Of a DNA stretch of 64,000 nucleotides, positions 7,667 through 16,815 are shown piece by piece (the first letter of the stretch is position 1; each line of letters begins with the position of its first letter). A program made the position numbers and the translations under genes. This DNA is from CALHVX01 sp039198065 (lineage in GTDB: Bacteria > Pseudomonadota > Gammaproteobacteria > Pseudomonadales > Azotimanducaceae), in the NCBI GenBank assembly GCA_039198065.1, contig JBCCTU010000001.1, positions 124,001 to 188,000 on the forward strand, given 5' to 3'. The notes beneath the pieces are model-generated. The model saw nothing but the letters and a program-made list of their open reading frames with translations. It did no database searches and was not told the DNA's origin.

Positions 7667-9679
7667 TTGACCGACGACATCACCGCCGCGCCGCTGACCG
7701 TACTCAAAGGCGTCGGGGAACGGCTGGCAGCGCGGCTTCGGGAACTCGAGCTGCGAACGCTCGGCGATCTTCTGCTGCATCTGCCGCACCGCTACGAAGA
7801 CCGCACCCGGGTAACGGCGCTAGCCGCGCTGGTGACGGGTCGAGAGGCGCTGATTCAGGGCGAGATCGTCGAAGCCGACGTCGCCTTCGCCGGGCGCCGC
7901 TCATTGAAGGTCCGTCTGACGGACGGCACCGGCTACGCGAGCATGCGCCTGTTCCACTTCAGTCGTAGCCAGCAGGACGCGCTGCGCCCCGGGCGGCAGC
8001 TGCAGGCCTTTGGGACCCCGGTACTCAGAACCGGCGGCCTCGAGTTCATGCACCCCGAATACCGCGTTAGCGACCGCACCCCACCATCACCGGCAGACAC
8101 GCTGACGCCGGTCTACACCACAGTGAAAGGGATCAGCCAGGGCCGTTTGCGGCAGCTGACCGGCGCGGCGCTTGAACTCGCGGCTACCGCTGCCCGAGCC
8201 TGGCCTATGGGGGCGCTGGGCTACCTGCATGCGCCGCCGGCCGAGGCCACCAGCAAAACCATCGAAGATGCCCGGCGGGCCGTCGCCGTAGACGAACTCA
8301 CCGCCTACTTCCTGATCATGCAGCTGCGCGCGCAAACGCGGGCTGCGACAACAACGCTGGCCTTGCCCTCAGCGCAACAGCTTGGTCGCGCCCTGCTTGA
8401 GCGACTCGGCTTTTCGCTGACCGGCGCCCAGCGACGGGCACTCACCGATGTACTCAACGATCTCAGTGAAACGCAGCCCATGCTGAGGCTGATTCAGGGC
8501 GATGTAGGTTCAGGCAAAACCATCGTAGCCGCCTTCGCCGCCGTTCGTGCGGCGGAGCACAGTGCACAGACGGCGGTAATGGCACCGACGGAAATTCTCG
8601 CGGAGCAGCACTATCTAAATTTCTCTAACTGGTTGGCGCCGCTCGGCATCAACGTCGCACTACTCACCGGATCACAGAACGCGCGCGAGCGACGCAGCCG
8701 CCTGGAACGCATCGCTGCCGGAGACGTTCTGGTCACGGTCGGTACCCATGCGTTGTTCCAGGACGGCGTGCAGTTTCACAAGCTGGGCCTGACCATCGTC
8801 GATGAGCAGCACCGCTTTGGTGTTCACCAGCGCATGGCGCTGCGGGACAAAGGGCGGTTGCCGCATCAGCTGATCCTTACAGCCACGCCGATTCCGCGGA
8901 CGTTGACCATGGCCTTGTACGCCGACATGGCCGTCTCCGTTATCGATGAACTGCCCAAGGGCCGGCAGCCCATAACGACAGCGGTCGTTAACAACGATCG
9001 TCGCGAATCCGTTTTGGACCGGCTACGCAAGGTGCTCGATGCCGGTCAGCAGGCCTATTGGGTCTGCACGTTGATCGAACCATCGGAGCAACTCGACGCC
9101 TCGGCAGCCGAGCCGGTGGCGGAAGAGTTGGCAGCAGCATTGCCGCAGTTCACCGTCGGCTTACTGCACGGTCGTATGAGCGCCACCGACAAAGCTCAGG
9201 TGATGGCGGCTTTCAAGGCCGGGGAGCTGAATCTGCTCGTCGCCACCACCGTGGTGGAAGTGGGCGTCGACGTACCGAACGCCACGCTCATGGTGATCGA
9301 GGATCCCAATCGCCTCGGGCTTGCACAGCTGCACCAGCTGCGCGGGCGCGTGGGCCGAGGCAGCGAAGCCAGCCACTGCGTTTTGCTCTACAAGACCCCC
9401 CTGGGCGAGACCGCAAAGCAACGCCTCAAAGTCATTCGCGAATCCCAAGACGGCTTCTACATCGCAGAACAGGATTTGAAGCTGCGCGGCCCCGGTGAAT
9501 TGCTCGGCGCTCGGCAAACGGGCGAGCAGCAGTTTCGCATTGCTGATCTCGGTCAGGATGCCGATCTAATTCCCGAGGTCCTGGCGCGCGGGGAGCGGCT
9601 ATTGAAGAAAGACCCGCAAGCTGCGCGAGCGATCCTTGAGGTCTGGGCGCCAGCGGATACAAGCAGCATCAGCGTCTGA
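7667..9679 (+). CDS. recG: ATP-dependent DNA helicase RecG
   Basis: RecG is a DNA translocase that remodels stalled forks and Holliday junctions. The 670-residue protein is near the usual length. It has an N-terminal wedge/OB-fold region, Walker A GDVGSGKT near residue 280, the DEQH box (VDEQHRFGV), motif III TATPIPRTL and the C-terminal helicase motifs HGRMSATDK and QLRGRVGRG. A TTG at 7667 is the only start close to the conserved region and lies 12 bases after ridA, so the genes are probably cotranscribed. Confidence 0.95.
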   Translation: MTDDITAAPLTVLKGVGERLAARLRELELRTLGDLLLHLPHRYEDRTRVTALAALVTGREALIQGEIVEADVAFAGRRSLKVRLTDGTGYASMRLFHFSRSQQDALRPGRQLQAFGTPVLRTGGLEFMHPEYRVSDRTPPSPADTLTPVYTTVKGISQGRLRQLTGAALELAATAARAWPMGALGYLHAPPAEATSKTIEDARRAVAVDELTAYFLIMQLRAQTRAATTTLALPSAQQLGRALLERLGFSLTGAQRRALTDVLNDLSETQPMLRLIQGDVGSGKTIVAAFAAVRAAEHSAQTAVMAPTEILAEQHYLNFSNWLAPLGINVALLTGSQNARERRSRLERIAAGDVLVTVGTHALFQDGVQFHKLGLTIVDEQHRFGVHQRMALRDKGRLPHQLILTATPIPRTLTMALYADMAVSVIDELPKGRQPITTAVVNNDRRESVLDRLRKVLDAGQQAYWVCTLIEPSEQLDASAAEPVAEELAAALPQFTVGLLHGRMSATDKAQVMAAFKAGELNLLVATTVVEVGVDVPNATLMVIEDPNRLGLAQLHQLRGRVGRGSEASHCVLLYKTPLGETAKQRLKVIRESQDGFYIAEQDLKLRGPGELLGARQTGEQQFRIADLGQDADLIPEVLARGERLLKKDPQAARAILEVWAPADTSSISV

Positions 9680-9706
9680 CCCAGCGACGCCGAGCAGCCC
9701 GGGGAC

Positions 9707-11002
9707 TCAGCCGCTCGATGCGCCCTCGACATGCTCTTCTTCGAAGACGTTACCGGCATCTGGATCATTGAAGACATCGAGATCAAGCAGTCCTTCGGAC
9801 TTGGCGATCACCGTTGACACCATCGCGTCGCCGGTCACGTTGACTGCCGTGCGCATCATGTCGAGCAGCCGATCGACCCCAATGATGAGCATGATGCCAT
9901 CCACCGGCAGACCCACCTGGGTCAGTACGAGCGTGAGCATGATCAGCCCAACGCCGGGGGCGGCAGCGGTGCCGACGCTCGCGAGCGTTGCCGTCAACAC
10001 CACTGAGACATAGTCACCCACGCCAAGATCAACACCATAAAACTGAGCAATGAACACGGTAGCGACGCCCTGCATGATCGCCGTGCCGTCCATGTTGATC
10101 GTAGCCCCCAAGGGCACCGCGAAGGACGCAACTTCGTTTTGAACGCCGACACGCTCCGTTACCGTGCGTAAGGTGACGGGTAAGGTTGCGCCGCTGGACG
10201 AGGTCGAAAAACCGACCAGCATCGGCTCGCGGAGCTTGCGCAGGAAAGTCACGGGGCTGAGCTGGGCAAACACCGTCAGCAGCGTTGGATAAACCAGTAG
10301 CATATGTACGGCTAGGGCCAACACCACAGTCAGGAAGTACTGGCCCAGCTTTATGATCTCGCCGGCACCAACCTGGGAGAACAGCTCTGTCATGAGACAG
10401 AACACGCCAATGGGTGCCAGCGCGATGAGCATGGTGATGAGCTGCATCATGATTTCGTTGGCATCGGTGAACCAGGCAAAGAGCCGATCCCCAGCCGCAC
10501 CGCTGCGTGACAGCGCGATGCCAAACAGCAGTGCAAAGGTAATGATCTGAAGCATCGCGCCGTTCGCCATAGCGGCTACCGGATTGGTCGGCATGATGTT
10601 GACGAAGGTGTCTTTGAGGCTGGGCGCCTCCCGCGCTTCGAAGCTCAGATCCGCTGCTGCAATGTCTGATCCCGCACCGGGACTGATAATGATCGCCAGG
10701 GTCAGAGCAATCGTGACCGCGATCGCCGTTGTAAGCAGATACAGACCGAGCGTCTTACCGCCAAGACGGCCGATGTTGCCGGTGCGACCGAGGCTCGCGG
10801 CACCACAGACCAGGGACACAAACACCAGGGGCACGACCATCAACCGCAGGCTGTTGATGAAAATGGTGCCGCCGGCATCGATAAAACCATCGATGAAGAC
10901 GCGCTGGACGACGTGGTCCGGCGGAAAACTGAGGCTCTGGACAAGCAGCCCGAGTACGAGGCCCGCGCCCATCCCGATCAGTATGCGTACGGTCAGGTTC
11001 AT
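9707..11002 (-). CDS. Dicarboxylate/amino-acid:cation symporter (DAACS family)
   Basis: This 431-residue integral membrane protein has about eight hydrophobic segments and two re-entrant-loop signatures. These are the serine-rich GFSTSSSGATLPVTLR around residue 270 and the NMDGTAIMQG motif around residue 305, which bind substrate and cation in GltP/DctA/SstT-type carriers. Glutamate/aspartate or C4-dicarboxylate uptake with Na+ or H+ is expected, but sequence does not fix the substrate. The last 30 residues are acidic (FNDPDAGNVFEEEHVEG). It converges on recG. Confidence 0.88.
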   Translation of the reverse strand: MNLTVRILIGMGAGLVLGLLVQSLSFPPDHVVQRVFIDGFIDAGGTIFINSLRLMVVPLVFVSLVCGAASLGRTGNIGRLGGKTLGLYLLTTAIAVTIALTLAIIISPGAGSDIAAADLSFEAREAPSLKDTFVNIMPTNPVAAMANGAMLQIITFALLFGIALSRSGAAGDRLFAWFTDANEIMMQLITMLIALAPIGVFCLMTELFSQVGAGEIIKLGQYFLTVVLALAVHMLLVYPTLLTVFAQLSPVTFLRKLREPMLVGFSTSSSGATLPVTLRTVTERVGVQNEVASFAVPLGATINMDGTAIMQGVATVFIAQFYGVDLGVGDYVSVVLTATLASVGTAAAPGVGLIMLTLVLTQVGLPVDGIMLIIGVDRLLDMMRTAVNVTGDAMVSTVIAKSEGLLDLDVFNDPDAGNVFEEEHVEGASSG

Positions 11003-11033
11003 GGGGCCTCCCTAAGGTCAGTCGTACAGTAGC

Positions 11034-11201
11034 TCAACCGACCTCGATCATCTCGAAGTCTTGCTTACCCACGCCGCACTCGGGGCAAAGAAAGTCTTCC
11101 GGTACGTCTTCCCACTTAGTGCCCGGCGCAATGCCTTCGTCTTCGTACCCTTCCGCTTCGTCGTAGATCCAACCACACACGATGCATTGCCACTTTTTCA
11201 T
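11034..11201 (-). CDS. rubA: Rubredoxin
   Basis: A 55-residue frame begins MKKWQCIVCGWIYDE and ends near GVGKQDFEMIEV. The two CxxC pairs (CIVC near residue 6 and CPEC near residue 39) are the tetrahedral iron ligands of rubredoxin. The conserved YDEAEG, APGT and WEDVPEDFLCP segments confirm the family. Rubredoxins are cytosolic one-electron carriers. The gene diverges from ubiA; rubredoxin next to ubi genes is common in Pseudomonas-like genomes. Confidence 0.95.
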   Translation of the reverse strand: MKKWQCIVCGWIYDEAEGYEDEGIAPGTKWEDVPEDFLCPECGVGKQDFEMIEVG

Positions 11202-11455
11202 GATGTTCTGTCGTCTTCTAGCTGGGCTGTGTCTTGCGGCTCACGCTGCCCATGGATTCAACGCGTGTGCACGACCACCGGCGTAACGCCTCACGGGATC
11301 TTCACGAGCCCAGACGCGGTTACGTTCACGTTGACTCCTCGGGTGCCGTTGCACGCCGAACGCGCCCGGACGCTACGCGAGAAAGCGCGATAAACTACTG
11401 GCCGACTTCACAAAATGCAACGCGCGCTGAGTACAGATCGAGGGTACCGGAGACC

Positions 11456-12388
11456 ATGGCACGGACACGATCGGACCAGCATTCTGAGGCGAGGTTCACC
11501 ATTCAAACTCCAACGGCCGGTTCTCCCTCGGCAACCTTCAACGATCTGTTGGCTCTCATGCGCATGGACCGGCCCGTCGGAACGTTGCTGCTGCTCTGGC
11601 CAACGCTTGCAGCCCTCTGGGCCGCCGCCGATACCGTACCGCCCATCGAGCTACTGATTGTGTTCAGCCTTGGAACACTATTCATGCGTTCCGCCGGCTG
11701 TGTTGCGAACGATATCGCCGATCGCGACTTCGACGGTCACGTTGAGCGCACCGCCGATCGGCCACTTGCTGCCGGACGCGTAACGCTTACCGCCGCCATC
11801 GCTTTGCTTGCTGTACTGCTGCTTCTATCCGCAAGCCTTCTTCTGGTTTTGAATCCCTTAAGCCGCTGGCTCAGCCTCGCAGGCCTACTGCTTGCCCTGA
11901 CCTACCCGTTCTTTAAGCGCTTCACCTACTTTCCTCAGGTGCCCCTCGGTGCGGCGTTCAGCTGGGGGCTGATCCTTGCGTTTGCCGCCGTGAGGGCCGA
12001 GGTACCGCAGCACGCCTGGTTACTGTTCTTTGCCAGTTTGATCTGGATCGTTGCCTACGACACCTACTACGCCATGGTCGATCGTAACGACGACATCAAG
12101 ATCGGCATCAAGTCCACGGCTCTGCTGTTCGGCTCTGCCGACCGCACGATCATTCTTAGCCTGCAGGGTACGGCACTGGTCGCCTTTGCATTGTTCGGCC
12201 GCGAAGCCGGCTACCAGGGCCCGTACTATCTCGGGTTGGTGGTGATGGGCGGGCTCTTCGCGTATCAGTATCGACTCACTCGCATGCGCGATCGCACAGC
12301 CTGCTTTGCAGCGTTTAAAAACAACGTCTGGGCCGGTTTCGCGCTGTTCGCAGGGACAGCGCTCGAAGTAAGCCTCGTGAGCGCCTGA
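11456..12388 (+). CDS. ubiA: 4-hydroxybenzoate polyprenyltransferase
   Basis: UbiA is the membrane prenyltransferase that attaches the polyprenyl tail to 4-hydroxybenzoate in ubiquinone synthesis. The 310-residue form starting MARTRSD has seven to nine hydrophobic helices. It has the first Asp-rich motif in NDIADRDFDGHVERT (about residue 95) and the second in DTYYAMVDRNDD (about residue 210), which bind Mg-diphosphate. The frame is open to 11234, but the ATG at 11456 has a nearby GGAG and gives a family-like length. No chorismate lyase (ubiC) is visible beside it. Confidence 0.93.
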   Translation: MARTRSDQHSEARFTIQTPTAGSPSATFNDLLALMRMDRPVGTLLLLWPTLAALWAAADTVPPIELLIVFSLGTLFMRSAGCVANDIADRDFDGHVERTADRPLAAGRVTLTAAIALLAVLLLLSASLLLVLNPLSRWLSLAGLLLALTYPFFKRFTYFPQVPLGAAFSWGLILAFAAVRAEVPQHAWLLFFASLIWIVAYDTYYAMVDRNDDIKIGIKSTALLFGSADRTIILSLQGTALVAFALFGREAGYQGPYYLGLVVMGGLFAYQYRLTRMRDRTACFAAFKNNVWAGFALFAGTALEVSLVSA

Positions 12389-12396
12389 GGCCAGCA

Positions 12397-12936
12397 ATGA
12401 CCCGTGCAATCGATGCATTCGTCCGCGGTCTCGGCACGGCCTCGGCCCTATTGACCGCGGTGATGGTCGCGGTAACGGTACTGGTCGTGGTGCTGCGTTA
12501 CCTGTTTGGCACCGGGGCGATCGCACTGCAGGAAGTGGTGGTTTACGCCCATGCCTGCGTCATCGCTTTTGGACTTGCCTATACGCTTCAAACCAATGGT
12601 CACGTGCGCGTCGATCTGGTGTACGCGCGCCTCTCGACGAGGACGCAGCGGATCATCGACCTGCTCGGTCACCTGCTGTTTCTCCTACCAGTCAGTGCTG
12701 CGCTGCTGTACCTCAGCTTCGACTACGTGGCGGCCAGCTGGCGCATTAAAGAAGCCTCACCGGAAGTCGGCGGTCTGCCAGCGATCTATCTGCTCAAAAC
12801 CCTAATCCCCATCAGCGCTGCGCTGCTCTTGCTCCAGGGCCTGGCTCTCATTGCACGCATCATCGGGCAACTCATCAGCGGCGACTTCGGTACCGCAGCG
12901 AGTGCCACGAACGACAGACCGGGAGCGGAGCTGTGA
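12397..12936 (+). CDS. dctQ: TRAP transporter small permease (DctQ family)
   Basis: This 179-residue protein has four hydrophobic helices, the standard topology of the DctQ subunit of tripartite ATP-independent periplasmic transporters. The segment VVLRYLFGTGAIALQEVVVYAH around residue 30 is typical of the family. Its stop overlaps the start of the large subunit by 4 bases, so the two are translationally coupled. The matching binding protein is probably the - strand gene at 16816-17940. Confidence 0.88.
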   Translation: MTRAIDAFVRGLGTASALLTAVMVAVTVLVVVLRYLFGTGAIALQEVVVYAHACVIAFGLAYTLQTNGHVRVDLVYARLSTRTQRIIDLLGHLLFLLPVSAALLYLSFDYVAASWRIKEASPEVGGLPAIYLLKTLIPISAALLLLQGLALIARIIGQLISGDFGTAASATNDRPGAEL

Positions 12937-14384
12937 GCTGGGTGCCGATCGCGCTGTTCGGCGCCGTGTTCGTTGCGCTGCTGGCCGGCTACCCCGTCGC
13001 CCTTACGCTGGCCGGGGTATCCTTACTGTTCGCGCTCGTGGGCATCGCTACGGGGCATTTCTTCGCCGGCGACCTCGGTTTTCTCTCCGGTCGACTGTTC
13101 GGCGTACTTACCAACCCATCGCTCATTGCCGTGCCGTTGTTTGTTTTCATGGGCGTGGTCCTTGAACGCACCCGCCTGGCAGAAAACCTGCTGCGCGGTT
13201 TGACTCGGGCCCTTGGCGGCCGACCCGGTGGCCTTGGTTTTGCCGTGCTCGCCGTTGGCGCCCTGCTGGCTGCAAGCACCGGCATCGTCGGCGCCACGGT
13301 CGTGACTATGGGACTGCTGGCGCTGCCCGTGATGCTCAAACAAGGGTACCGAGAGTCCCTCGCAACCGGCACGCTGGCGGCTACGGGCACGCTCGGGCAG
13401 ATCATTCCGCCATCGATCGCTCTGGTGCTTCTCGGCGACGTTCTCGGCAACGCGTATCAACAGGCTCAGCTGAGTCAGGGCGTCCTGGCCCCCAAGACCG
13501 TTTCCGTTGGCGACCTCTTTGCGGGCGCTCTGCTGCCTGGGCTGGTTCTGGTCGGACTCTACGGGCTGTACCTGCTGTGGATCGCCTGGCGTCACGAAGA
13601 TTGGGCGCCCGGAGGCGAAGCCGACTTGAAAATAAGAGGCGAAGCCGACTTGGATCTAACGGGCGAAGCCGACTTGGGACTAAGAGGCGAAGCCAGCCTG
13701 GTTGTAAACAAGGCCAGCGCTGCAGAGCCATCTCTTGTGCTGAGCCTGGTTGCCCCCCTGGTTCTGATGGTCGCGGTACTCGGCTCTATCCTCGGTGGCG
13801 TCGCAACACCGACCGAAGCCGCCGGCGTCGGTGCTATCGGCGCCTTGGCACTAGCACTGATGACGGGCAGCTTAAGCCTCGGCGTGCTTCGCGACGTCTC
13901 ACTCAGCACCGCGCGCACGACCGCCATGGTGTTCTTTGTCCTCATCGGTGCATCGCTGTTCTCGCTGGTGTTTCGCGGCTACGGCGGCGACGAGCTGGTG
14001 CAGTCGGTGTTCACCGATATGCCGGGGGGCGCCATGGGTGCGCTTGCCGTTGTCATGCTGGTCGTGTTCTTGCTTGGGTTCATGCTGGATTTCATTGAGA
14101 TCACCTTTGTCGTAGTGCCGATCGTTGGTCCTGTGCTTCTGGCTATGGGCCTGGACCCGGTGTGGCTTGGCGTCCTGCTTGCGGTAAACCTACAAACGTC
14201 TTTCCTGACGCCTCCGTTCGGTTTCGCATTGTTCTATTTACGCGGCGTCACCCCAGACCACGTCGCCACCACGACGATTTACCGGGGCGTCATCCCGTTC
14301 GTACTGATGCAACTGCTGTTGATCGTCATTCTGCTCGCCTTTCCCAAGCTGGCGACCTGGCTGCCCAACCTGATCTATGGCTGA
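12933..14384 (+). CDS. dctM: TRAP transporter large permease (DctM family)
   Basis: This 483-residue polytopic membrane protein is the transport channel subunit. Typical DctM blocks are visible: AVPLFVFMGVVLERTRLAE, STGIVGATVVTMGLLALP, GTLGQIIPPSIALVLLGD and, near the C terminus, LQTSFLTPPFGFALFYLRG. It is somewhat longer than many DctM proteins because of a hydrophilic insert around residues 225-265. Part of the insert is a fourfold GEADL-type octapeptide repeat (see 13614-13709). It overlaps dctQ by 4 bases and the downstream amidohydrolase by 8. Confidence 0.9.
   Translation: MSWVPIALFGAVFVALLAGYPVALTLAGVSLLFALVGIATGHFFAGDLGFLSGRLFGVLTNPSLIAVPLFVFMGVVLERTRLAENLLRGLTRALGGRPGGLGFAVLAVGALLAASTGIVGATVVTMGLLALPVMLKQGYRESLATGTLAATGTLGQIIPPSIALVLLGDVLGNAYQQAQLSQGVLAPKTVSVGDLFAGALLPGLVLVGLYGLYLLWIAWRHEDWAPGGEADLKIRGEADLDLTGEADLGLRGEASLVVNKASAAEPSLVLSLVAPLVLMVAVLGSILGGVATPTEAAGVGAIGALALALMTGSLSLGVLRDVSLSTARTTAMVFFVLIGASLFSLVFRGYGGDELVQSVFTDMPGGAMGALAVVMLVVFLLGFMLDFIEITFVVVPIVGPVLLAMGLDPVWLGVLLAVNLQTSFLTPPFGFALFYLRGVTPDHVATTTIYRGVIPFVLMQLLLIVILLAFPKLATWLPNLIYG
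13614..13709. repeat. 24-bp in-frame tandem repeat (4 copies) in dctM
   Basis: Four consecutive 24-base units, each beginning GGCGAAGCC, encode GEADLKIR, GEADLDLT, GEADLGLR and GEASLVVN. The first three share GGCGAAGCCGACTTG exactly; the last is diverged. The repeat lies in a hydrophilic loop of DctM between membrane segments and keeps the reading frame. Confidence 0.9.
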
Positions 14385-15540
14385 GCCGCGCATCGAGCTG
14401 CGTAACCTTAAGCTGTGGGACGGAAAAGCGACCCTGGCTGGTTCGGGCCTACGCATCAACACAGGCGTCATCGAAGCCGTCGGCGCTATCGAACCGCTGC
14501 AGCCAAGCATCGATGCTGCCGGCTTATGGGCCATGCCAGGGTTGATCGATGCCCACGTGCACCTGTGTCTTGACCCAACTCGCCGCACACCGCCGAGTGC
14601 GACCGAAGTGCCGGACCTCAACGCCATGGCCGAGCGGGCTGAGCAGATGCTGCGCGCCGGGATTACGACGGCCCGAGATCTGGGCGGCGGCCACGGCCGG
14701 GAGCTTGAGCTACGGGACGCAATCGAGCGAGGAAAACTCGCAGGCCCGCGCTTGCTCTGCGCCGGTCAGCCGCTGACGAGCGTCGGAGGACATTGCCACT
14801 TCTGGGGTGGCGAGGTGGCATCTATCGCCGAGGCTGAACGACACATAGATAGCCAAATCGCCCGCGGCGTCGATCTGATCAAAGTCATGGCCAGCGGCGG
14901 GGTCATGACGCGCGAATCGTCACCGGCGGCAGCTCAGTTCGAGCAGGCGATGCTCGATGCCATCGTGGCGCGCTCCGCGCACCACGAGAAAGGCGTTGCC
15001 GCCCACTGTCACAGCACCCTGAGCATCGAGCGCGCCACGACGGCCGGTGTGGCGACCATCGAGCACTGTTCCTGGGTCAACGAACGGGGCTGGGGGGCCG
15101 GCTACGACCCAACCCTTGCCGAACGCATGAGCGAGCGCGGCATACAGATCTCACCGACGATCAACAGCAACTGGAAACGCCACCTCACCGCAAAGGATCC
15201 GAATCGCCGCGATCAACTGCGCCGAATCTTTGCCGATCTCGAGGCAAAGGGTGTGGCACTGATTGCTTCGACCGACGCAGGAATTCCTGGCGTACCCCAC
15301 GACAATCTGCCCAACGCTCTGCCGGTATTTGCGGAACTGGCGGCGCTATCGAAGGAACGCGTACTACAGACGGCAACCAGCGCAGCGGCCGCGGCACTCG
15401 GCTTACCGCTGGCTGGACGGCTAACAACCGGCGCCTGGGCCGATGTGCTGCTCATTGACGGAGACCCGAGAGAAGATCTCAGCCGTCTTCAGTCTCCCGT
15501 CGGCATCATCGCCCGCGGGCGTTGGGTCAAGCCGTTGTAG
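14377..15540 (+). CDS. Amidohydrolase family protein
   Basis: This 387-residue metal-dependent hydrolase is of the imidazolonepropionase/dipeptidase-like type. The HxH metal motif is in MPGLIDAHVHLCLDP (near residue 60). A conserved Lys is in KVMASGGVMT (near 170), further histidines are in AAHCHS and IEHCSW, and the last Asp is in ASTDAGIPGVPHD (near 305). The substrate is not evident. Its start overlaps dctM by 8 bases, so it probably acts on a compound imported by the TRAP transporter or on its derivative. Confidence 0.85.
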   Translation: MAEPRIELRNLKLWDGKATLAGSGLRINTGVIEAVGAIEPLQPSIDAAGLWAMPGLIDAHVHLCLDPTRRTPPSATEVPDLNAMAERAEQMLRAGITTARDLGGGHGRELELRDAIERGKLAGPRLLCAGQPLTSVGGHCHFWGGEVASIAEAERHIDSQIARGVDLIKVMASGGVMTRESSPAAAQFEQAMLDAIVARSAHHEKGVAAHCHSTLSIERATTAGVATIEHCSWVNERGWGAGYDPTLAERMSERGIQISPTINSNWKRHLTAKDPNRRDQLRRIFADLEAKGVALIASTDAGIPGVPHDNLPNALPVFAELAALSKERVLQTATSAAAAALGLPLAGRLTTGAWADVLLIDGDPREDLSRLQSPVGIIARGRWVKPL

Positions 15541-15583
15541 CCGCGCGGCTCGCAAGGTACGCGATTCGGAATCCAGCGGTCAC

Positions 15584-15937
15584 TCACGTTTCAAGCAGCA
15601 GCTCAAACCCGCCATAGATCAGCCGACTGCCGTCGAAGAGGACCTCCTGGTCGTCTGCGAACAGCGGGTCAGAGACGATGGTCTCCATACCTTTGTCGCG
15701 CGTCGCTTTGTCGGGCCAGATGATCCAGCCCACCACAACAGTTTCGTCGGCCTTGAGCTTCACCGCGAGCGGCAGTGACGTGTTTTTCCCCTCGGGAATG
15801 TCGTCGCCCCAGAGCTCTATGGTTTTCAGCGCACCATGCCGCTTGAACGCCTCGCCTTCCACGCGTGCGCGCTCGAGATACGCGGCTTTGATGTCGCTTT
15901 TGATTGGCACCACCATGCAATCGACGTATTGGGTCAT
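15584..15937 (-). CDS. DUF1428 family protein
   Basis: This 117-residue protein begins MTQYVDCMVVPI and contains IELWGDDIPEGKNTSL and the segment VVGWIIWPDKATRDKG followed by a conserved DP. All are features of the DUF1428 family, which has a dimeric alpha/beta-barrel-like fold. The biochemical role is unknown. It lies downstream of the enoyl-CoA hydratase-like gene on the same strand and may be cotranscribed. Confidence 0.88.
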   Translation of the reverse strand: MTQYVDCMVVPIKSDIKAAYLERARVEGEAFKRHGALKTIELWGDDIPEGKNTSLPLAVKLKADETVVVGWIIWPDKATRDKGMETIVSDPLFADDQEVLFDGSRLIYGGFELLLET

Positions 15938-15987
15938 CTCAGCCTCCTTCGGCCTGTACGGCTACCCCGCAGGATGCAGACTTCCAC

Positions 15988-16806
15988 TCATCGCTGCCAG
16001 CGCGGCGGACGCTTCTCGAGAAACGCACGCACGCCCTCCGCGTAGTTCGGCTCTTTCATCATGGCATCGAGCAACGCCTCAGCATCGTTGACGCTGCTCG
16101 CCACGTCACGGTGCAGATCACGGTAGATCTGCCATCGTGTTTGCTTGAGCGATTCCGGCGCGACGCTGTCGATCAACTGGCGCGCGTAGTTGTAGGTGTA
16201 CGGCAACAGATCGTCAGCGTCATGGACACTGTTGAATAGCCCGAGCTCCGCAGCTTCGTCGCTCAAAAAGACACGGCTGGTCAACAGCAGATCATTGGCA
16301 CGCGCGAGACCAATCATGCGCGGCAATAACCACGCGAGACCGTACTCGGCGGGTAGATTCAACTTGCCGTGTGCCGTGGTACACCGCACGCCACGGACCG
16401 CGAAGCGAAGATCGGCGAAGCAAGCGAGAGCCAGACCCACACCCGCCGCCGGACCGTTGACCGCGGCAATAATCGGTTTACTCAAACCAAAGTGGTAGGC
16501 AAAGCTCGCATCAAAGTGCGGATCCGTGCCGTAGCCGGGTTTTGCGATGTTGGCCTTGATGCCCGCATCGTAGGCACCGCGTTGCGCGTGCCCTTCCAAC
16601 GCCTGACTGTCACCACCAACGCAGAATCCGCGACCGCGCCCGGTTACGACGATCACAGCAACGGCCGGGTCGTCATCCGCTTCAAGCAGCGCCTCTCGGT
16701 AGGCGGTATGCAAACGCCCGGTCCAGGCATTCATACGCTCGGGTCGATTCAGAGCGATCGTCGCGATGCCATTATCCACCGCGTACTCAATAACCGGCGC
16801 ACTCAT
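15988..16806 (-). CDS. Enoyl-CoA hydratase/isomerase family protein
   Basis: This 272-residue crotonase-fold protein has the oxyanion-hole segments GRGFCVGGDSQAL (near residue 60) and NGPAAGVGLALACFADLRFA (near 115). LPAEYGLAWLLPRMIG follows, with a Glu in the position usually used for catalysis. It probably hydrates or isomerises an acyl-CoA, but crotonase members vary widely and the exact reaction is not evident. It sits 9 bases downstream of the TRAP binding-protein gene, so the two form an operon. Confidence 0.88.
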   Translation of the reverse strand: MSAPVIEYAVDNGIATIALNRPERMNAWTGRLHTAYREALLEADDDPAVAVIVVTGRGRGFCVGGDSQALEGHAQRGAYDAGIKANIAKPGYGTDPHFDASFAYHFGLSKPIIAAVNGPAAGVGLALACFADLRFAVRGVRCTTAHGKLNLPAEYGLAWLLPRMIGLARANDLLLTSRVFLSDEAAELGLFNSVHDADDLLPYTYNYARQLIDSVAPESLKQTRWQIYRDLHRDVASSVNDAEALLDAMMKEPNYAEGVRAFLEKRPPRWQR

Positions 16807-16815
16807 CGCCGTCCC

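Noticed and set aside
13614..13709. CRISPR array
   Set aside because: The 24-base units are adjacent without spacers and lie in frame inside a coding sequence.
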